This document shows, piece by piece, positions 1-6,315 of a DNA stretch of 8,522 nucleotides. The translations under genes were made by a program, and so were the position numbers. Below the pieces are notes generated by a model. It saw only the letters and a program-made list of their open reading frames with translations, was not told the origin of the DNA and did no database searches. Each line of letters starts with the position of its first letter. Position 1 is the first letter of the stretch. Source of the DNA: Pelotomaculum sp. UBA4789 (GTDB lineage Bacteria > Bacillota > Desulfotomaculia > Desulfotomaculales > Pelotomaculaceae); assembly GCA_002402945.1 (NCBI GenBank), contig DHGV01000004.1:1-8522 (forward strand). Reading direction: 5' to 3'.

Positions 1-1
1 G

Positions 2-1900
2 AAAGAAATACAGGCTTACCTGGGCGATGCGGCACTGGTAGCTTTCGACTTCGAGACTGCGCCGCTGGAGGTTTTCCGCGATGAGGATAAGGCGGCGCTT
101 GACGCACATAAGGCGTTTATCGTCGGGGTGAGCCTTTCTGTGGCTAAAGGCACCGCCATTTATGTTCCCCTGGCTCATCGTTGCGGACAGAATGCCGAGG
201 ATCCAAAAGCTGTGATGGAATATTTGAATAGAGAAGTATTTCAGAATCCCAGGGTCACCAAAGTGGCGCACAACTTGAGCTTTGAGGCCATGTTCCTCTA
301 TGACAGGGGAATTGTGATGCAGCCGCCGGTCTACGACACGATTGCGGCTTCGCAAATGACACTGAAAAGCGGGACACAGTTTCGCAATCTCTCTGACAGT
401 GGCTTGAAAACACTGGTGCCAATGCTGTTTAGAGCAGAAATGCCAGGCTTTGAATCGGTGACAGCCGGGAGGCACTTCGATGAGCTTGATCCGCAGGATG
501 CAGAGACCATCCGCTACGCTTGCGCCGACTCGGACTATACGCTGTGTTTGTACCACCGGTTCAACGACTGGTTTGACCGCTACCTACCGAAACACCGCTT
601 TATCGTGGAGAATATTGAATCGCCGACAGCCATTTATGTTGGGCTGATGAAGTATAACGGGCTCTTGATGGACAAGGATTTGATGCTCGCCAAACAGGCA
701 GAGGCCGATAATCGTCTGGCGAAACTGAAGGAGGACATTGCCTCCATTATCGGCAATGTGAATATCGGAGCCAACGCCGGCACCTCAGCCTTCAAAAACT
801 ATCTGTTCAAAGGCCTGGGGCTGCCGGTGTTAAAGACGACCGCCAAGCATCAGGATGCCGCGGACGATGAAACCATGATCCTGCTTTCTGAGTGGTGCCA
901 GAGCAACAGGACGGAACTGGTGCCGCTTTTTGAATTGGTACAGGAGTACCGCAAGTGGGGCAAGCTCAAAAGCACATACATTGACGGTTACCTGAAGCAT
1001 ATCAATTCAGCAACCGGGAGGATCCATCCTGACATGTTCCCTCTGGGCACACAGACAGGCAGGTTTGCATCTCGGAACCCTAATTTACAGAATTGCCCCC
1101 GCAAGGACAATGATCCGGTTGGTGTTCGTGAGTTCATCATCACCCCGGAAGGGAAAGTGCTGCTTTCACTGGATTTTTCTCAGATTGAGCTTCGGGTGGG
1201 AGCTTTCTACTGCAGGGATGACATGATGCTGGAAACCTACCGCACCGGGGGAGACATCCATGCCCAGACCACGTCGGTCATCTACAGGATCCCGTTCGCG
1301 CAGGCCAAGGACAAGAGTGACGGACATTATAAGGAGCGCCGGGTTATCGCCAAGAACTGCAACTTCGGTGTCTTCTATGGGCTGTTTCCAAGAGGGCTGC
1401 AGCGGACTTTGAAATTCAAGGCCGGACTGGACACACAGCTTTTTGAATGCGAGCAGATTATTGCCAACTTGAAAGCCGGTTACTCGGCGCTGGCAATCTG
1501 GCAGGAGAAAATCAAAGATCGTGCGGCTTTTAGAAAATATACCGAGACCTGGCTGGGGAGGCGGCGTTATCTGCCGGACATTGCTGCCGGTGACTGGGGC
1601 AAGAAGAGCTTTGCCGAGAGGTGCGCGATGAACACTCCGATTCAGGGCACAGCGGCAGATATTTTGAAGCTGGCCCTGGTTCGTATTATAACAGGACTGC
1701 CGGAGATGTTGTGGCTTAAACCCCTTTTACAGGTGCATGACGAGCTGGTATTTGAGCTGCCGGTGGACAAGCTGCCTGAGGCAGTGAGTTTCATCAAGGC
1801 ATACATGGAAGCGCAGCCCTTTGAGGGATTTGACGTGCCGATCGTGGCCGAGGCTGCTGCCGGGCATACATTTGGGACTTTGAGGGAATTGGAGGATTAA
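2..1900 (+). CDS. Phage DNA polymerase I-like (family A), 5' end outside window
   Basis: Replicative DNA polymerase of the phage, with proofreading. The frame is open from base 2, so 632 residues are visible and the true start lies upstream; the internal GTG at 128 is not the start because it would cut off exonuclease motif I. Numbering from base 2, the 3'-5' exonuclease motifs are DFE (D16, E18), HNLSFE (N91, E95) and YACAD (Y172, D176). The polymerase part has TGRFASRNPNLQN (352 on), motif A DFSQIELR (D391), the O-helix residues R447, K451 and F455, and motif C QVHDELVFE (H579, D580). In exonuclease motif II the usual Asp is Glu. No 5' nuclease domain is visible, as usual for phage versions of about 640 residues, so the missing N-terminus is probably short. 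It heads the replication operon seen here. Confidence 0.95.
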   Translation, partial: KEIQAYLGDAALVAFDFETAPLEVFRDEDKAALDAHKAFIVGVSLSVAKGTAIYVPLAHRCGQNAEDPKAVMEYLNREVFQNPRVTKVAHNLSFEAMFLYDRGIVMQPPVYDTIAASQMTLKSGTQFRNLSDSGLKTLVPMLFRAEMPGFESVTAGRHFDELDPQDAETIRYACADSDYTLCLYHRFNDWFDRYLPKHRFIVENIESPTAIYVGLMKYNGLLMDKDLMLAKQAEADNRLAKLKEDIASIIGNVNIGANAGTSAFKNYLFKGLGLPVLKTTAKHQDAADDETMILLSEWCQSNRTELVPLFELVQEYRKWGKLKSTYIDGYLKHINSATGRIHPDMFPLGTQTGRFASRNPNLQNCPRKDNDPVGVREFIITPEGKVLLSLDFSQIELRVGAFYCRDDMMLETYRTGGDIHAQTTSVIYRIPFAQAKDKSDGHYKERRVIAKNCNFGVFYGLFPRGLQRTLKFKAGLDTQLFECEQIIANLKAGYSALAIWQEKIKDRAAFRKYTETWLGRRRYLPDIAAGDWGKKSFAERCAMNTPIQGTAADILKLALVRIITGLPEMLWLKPLLQVHDELVFELPVDKLPEAVSFIKAYMEAQPFEGFDVPIVAEAAAGHTFGTLRELED

Positions 1901-1950
1901 TCCGATGGATGACATTTTAGCGGAGTGAAAAACCACCTAGGGGGTGCAAT

Positions 1951-2376
1951 ATGAGTATTAATAAATTTAATGGTGAGGGCTATTTGGATTTAACAGCCTA
2001 TGAAGCCCTCATTACCATAGAAAGAGAAGCTAAAAAAACGGCCTTCAAGCCGATAGTTTTCATCTGTTCACCCTTAGCCGGCGACATGGAGAGAAATCTG
2101 GAAAACGCCCGCCGCTACTGCAGGTATGCTGTAGCGTGGAACACTATCCCAATTGCGCCGCATCTCTTGTTTCCACAGTTCATGGACGACGGCGATCCGA
2201 GCCAAAGAAGCCTGGCCATCTTCATGGGTTTGGTGCTGCTCTCCAAGTGTCAGGAGCTGTGGTGCTTCGGTGAAAGCATATCGGCCGGCATGAAGGTGGA
2301 AATAGGCAAAGCCAGGCAGCGCAGTATTCCGATCAGGCGCTTTACTGCGGATTGCAGGGAGGTGGAGGTGGGTTGA
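1951..2376 (+). CDS. DUF4406/DUF7768 protein, nucleoside 2-deoxyribosyltransferase-like fold
   Basis: Small protein of 141 residues found in many Firmicutes phage replication modules; its biochemical role is not established. The family resembles nucleoside 2-deoxyribosyltransferases, so a role in nucleotide salvage or base modification is possible but is inference. Family motifs are clear: FICSPLAGD (37-45), APHLLFPQF (69-77), ELWCFG (102-107), then SAGMKVEIGKA, whose Glu117 is a candidate catalytic residue. There is no signal peptide or membrane segment. The start is supported by an AGGGGGTG ribosome binding site just upstream. It lies 50 bp after the polymerase stop, and its own stop overlaps the TTG start of the primase-helicase, so the two are probably translationally coupled. 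Confidence 0.85.
   Translation: MSINKFNGEGYLDLTAYEALITIEREAKKTAFKPIVFICSPLAGDMERNLENARRYCRYAVAWNTIPIAPHLLFPQFMDDGDPSQRSLAIFMGLVLLSKCQELWCFGESISAGMKVEIGKARQRSIPIRRFTADCREVEVG
2358..2369 (+). promoter_or_regulatory. Double ribosome binding site that sets the primase-helicase start
   Basis: Two overlapping GGAGGT motifs lie inside the end of the preceding gene. They stand 9 and 3 bases before the TTG at 2373. They would be translated as a glycine run if the earlier in-frame TTG at 2352 were used, which argues for 2373 as the real start. Confidence 0.65.
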
Positions 2377-4883
2377 ATGCGCTCAATATTCCATTAGAGG
2401 AATTCCTGAGGCCCTTTTTTGAACCGGGTGAAAAGGTTTGCATCCGGGTGTTTGACGACCGCAAAACGGGTACCTTTAAAGGAGCTAAGCTGGAAACGAC
2501 AGTGGCGAAGATTGATAAGATGGTGGAAACCCTCAAAAAACACAATGCCAGGCACCGCGGGATATACTTCGTGGTCAACTGCGGCGGTCATGAGGATAGC
2601 GACATCACCCGAATCAATGCGCAATTCGTTGAATGCGATGATTTATCCTTTGAGGAGCAGATGGAGAGAATCGAGGCTTTCCCTGTTGAGCCGTCGCTCA
2701 TTGTCAAAACGCAAAAGTCCCTGCACACCTACTGGTTGATGAAGGAGGCAAAAGTCAGCGCATTTCGACGCGTTCAAAAACGTTTGATTGCCCAGTTCCA
2801 GGGGGACAAATCCTGCATCAATGAGAGTCGCGTTTTGCGGCTGCCCGGTTTTTACCACTGTAAGGGCGAGCCTCTTATGGTGGATTGCGTAAAATTCAAT
2901 CCGGAGCTCAGGTATACACAGTCAGAACTCGAAGCAATGTTGCCGGAAGCCGTGGACGAACCTGTCAAGGGCGCTGTACCGCTCTTTAAGGGAGCACGTA
3001 AAGGATTGATATTGGTGCAGCGCCGCTGCGATTTCATAAAGCACTGTCAGGAGAACGCAGCTGTCTTGCCGGAGCATGACTGGTATGCGATGATTACCAA
3101 TCTGGCAGTCTTTGAAGGCGGCGATGCCCTTATTCATGTACTCTCGCAAGAGTATCCGAAGTACAACGAACAAGAAACCAAGGCAAAGATTCAACACTTT
3201 CTGGAAAGCGGCACCAAGCCGATCACCTGCAAGACTATTGCTGAGAAAGGCTTCGTCTGTTCGAAAGCAAATGACGGGAGCTGCGGCTGCAAGGCACCGG
3301 CGGCGTTATGCTACAAGCCGCTGGCCGTAGAAGGCTTGCGCACAATACTATCGCAGGCTGAGGTGAAAAAGGTTGCAGTCGATGATATTCAGACAGCTCA
3401 GGAATTTGTAAAGGAGTATCTGTACAACATCGAATCGGTCATTGCCGAAACGTTCATCAACTATGAGCTTAAAGGGCACTTTGGGCTCAAAGCCTCGGAT
3501 GTGAAGCCGCTGATAGCGCTGCATAAGGATATCTTTAAGAAATATGCGGACAGCCGTGAAACAAGGCGGGAGACAGCGGAGTCTGAACTCCCGGAATGGT
3601 ATGAGGTAACTGAGCATGGTGGTCTCAGGTTTATATCCGGACTTTTAGCCAATCACATGGCCGCTAACGTTGATGCTTTTTACGGAGCCGAAAACTACTA
3701 TTTCTACAATCAAGGCGCCTATAGAGCCGGCGATGATTTATTGGCCTCGGCCAAGGCGCGGGAATTAATGATCCCGCGCTATGCCTGCATGACGGCCATC
3801 AACGACACCGTCGGCCAGTGGAAGATGTTGATCAGAAGGCCGGTCAGGGATATTAACTGCAATCCCTTCATTATCAATTTCCAGAACGGTTTATACAACT
3901 TGCTGGATGACAGCTTCAAACCGCACACGCCGAAATATTACTCCACCGTGCAGATTATGGCCGCCTACCGCGAGGAAGCCAAGTGCCCCCATTACTTATC
4001 TTTTTTAGAAAGTGCGCTGCATGACGAGGAGATCCACCTGATGCAGGAGATCTTAGGCTATTTCTTGATTCCGGTGAACAAGGCCCAGAAATCCTTTGTC
4101 TTTGTGGGGGCGGCCAACGCCGGCAAGTCGACGTTGCTGTCGGTGGTACAGGAGATTTTGCTGGGCAGCGAAAATGTCAGCAACATTTCGTGGCAGAGCC
4201 TGGGCGACCGGTTCAACAAGGCCGAGCTCTTTGGCAAGCTAGCCAATATCTTTGCCGATCTGCCAACCAAAAACATTGACGACAACGGCTTGTTCAAAGC
4301 GCTGACCGGCGAGGACTATATTACCGGAGAACGTAAGAACAAGGATCCTTTTTCCTTCCGGCCTTACGCCAGGCTCTTGTTCTCCTGCAACGATATCCCC
4401 AGGAATTACGGTGACCGAAGTGAAGGTTTCTACCGCAGGCTAATCATTATCCGGTTTGATAAACCCGTGCCGAAAAACAAGCGTGATCCAAACCTTCGGG
4501 AGAAGCTGGCGGTGGAGCGCGACGGTATTTTGATGTGGTCGCTGGCTGGCTTGAAGCGCCTGATCGCCAACAGCTATGAGTTCAGCGAAACTGACCGTAC
4601 CCGGGCGGAACTGCAGCGCTACCGCGTAGAAAGCAACAGCGCCTTGTCCTTTGTAGAGGAATACTGCGAGCTTGCGGAAGATGGAGTAGCAGTGCGCGAC
4701 GATCTTTATTCAAAGTACAAAGAATACTGCAGCAATGCCGGCATGAAGCCATTGTCACAGGGCAACTTCAACAAGGAGATAGAGAGCAATTGCCAGGGAA
4801 TAAAGCGCTCACGGGACAGGCTCTCCAAACGGAGAACCTGGAAAGGCATCTCATATTTCGAAGGAGGAAAGGGGCAGGACTGA
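2373..4883 (+). CDS. Primase-helicase: AEP/PrimPol-like primase fused to D5/P4-type SF3 helicase
   Basis: Replication initiator candidate of 836 residues combining primer synthesis and DNA unwinding. The N-terminal part resembles archaeo-eukaryotic-type primases: an acidic motif FVECDD (D89, D90), SLHTYW (H118) and RLPG (156-159). A middle segment holds a zinc-binding-like cluster C286, C296, C304, C306 and C313. The C-terminal part is an SF3 helicase of the P4/D5 type: Walker A GAANAGKST (579-587), Walker B NIFADLP (D629), sensor motif LLFSCNDIP (N673) and arginine finger R688-R689. A winged-helix-like tail (about 750-835) could bind DNA. The start is TTG at 2373, overlapping the TGA of the previous gene; the ATG at 2377 is in another frame and stops after six codons. 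The iteron-like array just downstream is its likely binding target (inference). Confidence 0.92.
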   Translation: MNALNIPLEEFLRPFFEPGEKVCIRVFDDRKTGTFKGAKLETTVAKIDKMVETLKKHNARHRGIYFVVNCGGHEDSDITRINAQFVECDDLSFEEQMERIEAFPVEPSLIVKTQKSLHTYWLMKEAKVSAFRRVQKRLIAQFQGDKSCINESRVLRLPGFYHCKGEPLMVDCVKFNPELRYTQSELEAMLPEAVDEPVKGAVPLFKGARKGLILVQRRCDFIKHCQENAAVLPEHDWYAMITNLAVFEGGDALIHVLSQEYPKYNEQETKAKIQHFLESGTKPITCKTIAEKGFVCSKANDGSCGCKAPAALCYKPLAVEGLRTILSQAEVKKVAVDDIQTAQEFVKEYLYNIESVIAETFINYELKGHFGLKASDVKPLIALHKDIFKKYADSRETRRETAESELPEWYEVTEHGGLRFISGLLANHMAANVDAFYGAENYYFYNQGAYRAGDDLLASAKARELMIPRYACMTAINDTVGQWKMLIRRPVRDINCNPFIINFQNGLYNLLDDSFKPHTPKYYSTVQIMAAYREEAKCPHYLSFLESALHDEEIHLMQEILGYFLIPVNKAQKSFVFVGAANAGKSTLLSVVQEILLGSENVSNISWQSLGDRFNKAELFGKLANIFADLPTKNIDDNGLFKALTGEDYITGERKNKDPFSFRPYARLLFSCNDIPRNYGDRSEGFYRRLIIIRFDKPVPKNKRDPNLREKLAVERDGILMWSLAGLKRLIANSYEFSETDRTRAELQRYRVESNSALSFVEEYCELAEDGVAVRDDLYSKYKEYCSNAGMKPLSQGNFNKEIESNCQGIKRSRDRLSKRRTWKGISYFEGGKGQD

Positions 4884-4890
4884 TTGTTCT

Positions 4891-4914
4891 GACCGGCATG
4901 ACCGGGAAAACCGG
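4891..4914 (+). repeat. Left iteron array, three ACCGG units at 9-bp spacing
   Basis: ACCGG begins at 4892, 4901 and 4910, with CATG and GAAA as the spacers. It is followed by a run of six T at 4916-4921. Because CCGG is self-complementary, pairs of units can form short 4-bp hairpins, so a weak terminator function after the primase-helicase gene is also conceivable. The stems are short and the strict period suggests protein binding sites instead. Confidence 0.8.
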
Positions 4915-4998
4915 CTTTTTTCTATTCCTTCGCATTACTACCAGAAGAGAAACATATATAGATGAAAAAAAGAAAAATATATAAAGAGTCGATTTTAC

Positions 4999-5022
4999 CC
5001 GGTCATCCCGGTTTCGCCGGTC
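4999..5022 (-). repeat. Right iteron array, inverted relative to the left
   Basis: CCGGT begins at 4999, 5008 and 5017, so read on the - strand this is again ACCGG every 9 bp. Compared with the left array, the two 3-base differences between the reverse complements fall in the spacers, while every ACCGG core is conserved. That pattern suggests selection on the cores. The array ends 15 bp before the VRR-NUC start codon. Confidence 0.8.
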
Positions 5023-5037
5023 TGTTCTGAAACTGGT

Positions 5038-5322
5038 ATGACTGAGAAACAGATTGTAACCAGGATACTTAAATACCTGAAGACTGTGCCGGATTGCTTC
5101 TGTTGGAAAGAGCACGGCGGCATGTATGGCACAGCCGGCATCCCCGACATCATCGCCTGCATCGGCGGGAGGTTTTACGCCTTCGAGGTGAAGGCTCCGT
5201 CCGGGAAGCTGACAAAGCTGCAAGAGACAACGATACGAAGAATACGAAAAGCAAAGGGCCAAGCCTGCAAAGTTTCAAGCATCGAGGAGGTTAAAACAAT
5301 ACTTGAATGTTTGGAGGATTAG
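5038..5322 (+). CDS. VRR-NUC domain nuclease
   Basis: Protein of 94 residues belonging to the VRR-NUC branch of the PD-(D/E)xK nucleases, probably acting on branched or recombining DNA during phage replication. The catalytic core is visible: WKEHGGMYGTAGIPD with D37, then FYAFEVK with E50 and K52, followed by a conserved SGKLTKLQ (Q62). This is the full length of the phage stand-alone form. The start at 5038 is the only one that keeps the usual N-terminal MTEKQIV helix, but no Shine-Dalgarno sequence precedes it; the right iteron array and a GTTCTGA stretch occupy that space. The gene's end contains the ribosome binding site of the next gene. The Snf2-type helicase that often follows it in related phages is missing. 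Confidence 0.9.
   Translation: MTEKQIVTRILKYLKTVPDCFCWKEHGGMYGTAGIPDIIACIGGRFYAFEVKAPSGKLTKLQETTIRRIRKAKGQACKVSSIEEVKTILECLED
5313..5317 (+). promoter_or_regulatory. Ribosome binding site GGAGG setting the DUF1492 gene start
   Basis: GGAGG lies 10 bases before the ATG at 5328. The earlier in-frame ATG at 5307 would place this site inside the coding region and has no comparable site of its own, so 5328 is chosen. Confidence 0.75.
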
Positions 5323-5327
5323 CCTTT

Positions 5328-5753
5328 ATGAATAAAAAAGAACTTTCACAGCTTTATTATTTAAACCGTGAGATAGAGGAACAACAGCGCAGGCTGGATG
5401 AACTGGAGTGCCTCGCGACTTCATGCACCAGCCGCATTACAGGTATGCCGCGCTCAAAAGGTTTGTTTGACAAGCTGGCAACTTATTCAGCGGAGATTGC
5501 TGATGTAAAAGGTATAATCGATTTAAATATAAAGAAGTGCTTTTACGAACTCAATCGTCTTAACCGCTATATCAACGGGGTTGGGAACAGTCAGATGCGG
5601 ATGATCCTGTCACTCAGGTACATCAACGGCATGACGTGGCAGCAAATTGCATTTTCTATCGGTGAGCATGACGAGCAGTATCCGCGCCGTAAGCATAACG
5701 AGTTTTTAAAGAAGCAACGTTTTAATGAAAAGGAACAAAATATGGCTGTTTGA
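5328..5753 (+). CDS. DUF1492-type sigma-like phage regulator
   Basis: Protein of 141 residues resembling the DUF1492 group of sigma-70 region 4-like phage regulators, which commonly sit at the end of the early region and are thought to switch on late transcription, as ArpU- and RinA-like proteins do. The N-terminal third (about 5-30) is a charged, probably coiled helix, followed by the conserved TSCTSRITGMPRSKG and DLNIKKCFYELNRLNRYIN segments. The C-terminal helix-turn-helix (about 88-130) contains MRMILSLRYINGMTWQQIA and the family signature HDEQYPRRKHN. The start at 5328 is preferred over 5307 on ribosome-binding grounds. It lies 5 bp from the previous stop. The tandem 9-bp repeat at 7325-7342 is a candidate target, though nothing in the sequence proves that. 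Confidence 0.85.
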   Translation: MNKKELSQLYYLNREIEEQQRRLDELECLATSCTSRITGMPRSKGLFDKLATYSAEIADVKGIIDLNIKKCFYELNRLNRYINGVGNSQMRMILSLRYINGMTWQQIAFSIGEHDEQYPRRKHNEFLKKQRFNEKEQNMAV

Positions 5754-5759
5754 TACTGC

Positions 5760-5795
5760 AAGGAGTGCTTTCAATTATTTACGAGAGCACTCCTT
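5760..5795. repeat. 13-bp inverted repeat after the regulator gene
   Basis: The arms at 5760-5772 and 5783-5795 pair over 13 bp with one G-U pair and a 10-base loop. It sits 6 bp after the DUF1492 stop. It resembles a terminator stem, but it is followed by A residues rather than T on the + strand and has no T run on the - strand either. It may be an RNA 3'-end stabiliser or an operator instead. Confidence 0.6.
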
Positions 5796-5812
5796 AAAAA
5801 TAATTGCATCAA

Positions 5813-5865
5813 TTGATACATAAATCTTTACGAAAAGCATATATTATAGTATCATTGTATTACAA
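5813..5865 (+). promoter_or_regulatory. Probable promoter/operator region of the toxin-antitoxin unit
   Basis: This AT-rich stretch before the toxin gene contains TTGATA (5813) and overlapping -10-like hexamers, including TATAGT (5845); no pair has ideal spacing, so the exact promoter is uncertain. Two perfect palindromes lie here: ATCAATTGAT (5808-5817) and TTGTATTACAA (5855-5865). Either could be an operator for the helix-turn-helix antitoxin, since such loci normally repress themselves. This is inference. Confidence 0.4.
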
Positions 5866-5877
5866 AGAGGTGGTGCA

Positions 5878-6288
5878 ATGAGTCAGCATTACAATCAGAA
5901 CTATACAAAAGAGCAGATTGAGGCTATTTTACTGACAATACAGGATTGCGTTAGGCGTAATCGTTTTATTATATCAAAAAATGAAAACCGCCGTGAGAAC
6001 ATCGACTTTATCAATAATTACAACTTGTCCTCAGCCAAGCAAAAAGATATTTTACTGAAAATCGAACCGGAAGATTTTTGTCACTCGTTGCAAAACACAA
6101 ATTTAGGGTTTGAACACGAAACGTTATATGTATTTTGTCCACAAATGAATTTGTTTAATTTCGACGGCGAAGAAGAATTTGTGGATATTTACACTAAGTT
6201 CAATATTATAGAGTATGACGCTGGCAAGCGGGTTATAGCGATATCATTTCATAAAAGAAACAAGCCGCTGGATTATCTGTTTAGATAG
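5878..6288 (+). CDS. Probable MqsR-like (RelE-superfamily) mRNA interferase toxin
   Basis: Protein of 136 residues, first gene of a probable toxin-antitoxin pair. A by-eye comparison with E. coli MqsR (98 residues) shows the same order: an N-terminal helix, a basic NRFIIS segment, ILLKIEPEDFCHSL matching the MqsR segment that ends in SDFYKSM, then a strand DIYTKF matching EVYLKI, and a final IAISFHK matching IVSFKEK. It is longer because of an insert at about 75-100. MqsR cleaves mRNA on its fold's catalytic Lys56, Gln68, Tyr81 and Lys96; here Tyr81 aligns with Y105, but Lys56 and Lys96 align with H69 and H125. AGAGGTGG precedes the ATG. G+C is visibly lower than in the replication genes, suggesting separate acquisition. 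The partner gene, which encodes an MqsA-type zinc finger, supports the call. Fold and activity remain inferred. Confidence 0.6.
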   Translation: MSQHYNQNYTKEQIEAILLTIQDCVRRNRFIISKNENRRENIDFINNYNLSSAKQKDILLKIEPEDFCHSLQNTNLGFEHETLYVFCPQMNLFNFDGEEEFVDIYTKFNIIEYDAGKRVIAISFHKRNKPLDYLFR

Positions 6289-6301
6289 CTGGCGGGTTTG
6301 A

Positions 6302-6308
6302 AGGGAGG
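6302..6308 (+). promoter_or_regulatory. Ribosome binding site AGGGAGG setting the antitoxin start
   Basis: It lies 7 bases before the in-frame ATG at 6316. The alternative TTG at 6298 would put this site inside the gene, and the ATG at 6311 is out of frame, so 6316 is the supported start. Confidence 0.75.
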
Positions 6309-6315
6309 AAATGAA

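Larger units (their letters stand above)
4884..5037. other. Candidate replication origin with two inverted iteron arrays
   Basis: Intergenic region of 154 bp with no credible gene. The left array has ACCGG at 4892, 4901 and 4910; the right array has CCGGT at 4999, 5008 and 5017. Each array has exact 9-bp spacing, and the two form an imperfect 24-bp inverted repeat (4891-4914 and 4999-5022). Between them lie 84 bp with 22 G/C bases, about 74% A+T, and the stretch 4951-4980 is about 87% A+T. Initiator repeats flanking an AT-rich unwinding element are typical of iteron origins, including that of phage P4, whose alpha protein is a related primase-helicase. Origin function is inference. An identical octamer TGTTCTGA lies at 4885-4892 and 5023-5030, which leaves a small inserted element as an alternative. 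Confidence 0.6.

Noticed and set aside
1905..1928. Seven-codon frame after the polymerase stop
   Set aside because: Too short to support, with poorly spaced ribosome binding sequence and no conserved feature.
4790..4984. 64-codon + strand frame over the left iteron array
   Set aside because: Begins inside the primase-helicase gene in another frame without a ribosome binding site, and its composition follows the AT-rich non-coding region.
4884..5037. CRISPR array
   Set aside because: Repeat cores are only 5 bp with 9-bp period and opposite orientations in two groups; there are no spacers of CRISPR size and no cas genes.
4768..5262. Long - strand open frame across the end of the primase-helicase, the origin-like gap and VRR-NUC
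   Set aside because: It is antisense to two well-supported genes, has no recognisable domain, and crosses both iteron arrays; it is a shadow frame.
5760..5795. Intrinsic terminator after the regulator gene
   Set aside because: The 13-bp stem is strong, but no T tract follows on either strand, so it is listed only as an inverted repeat.
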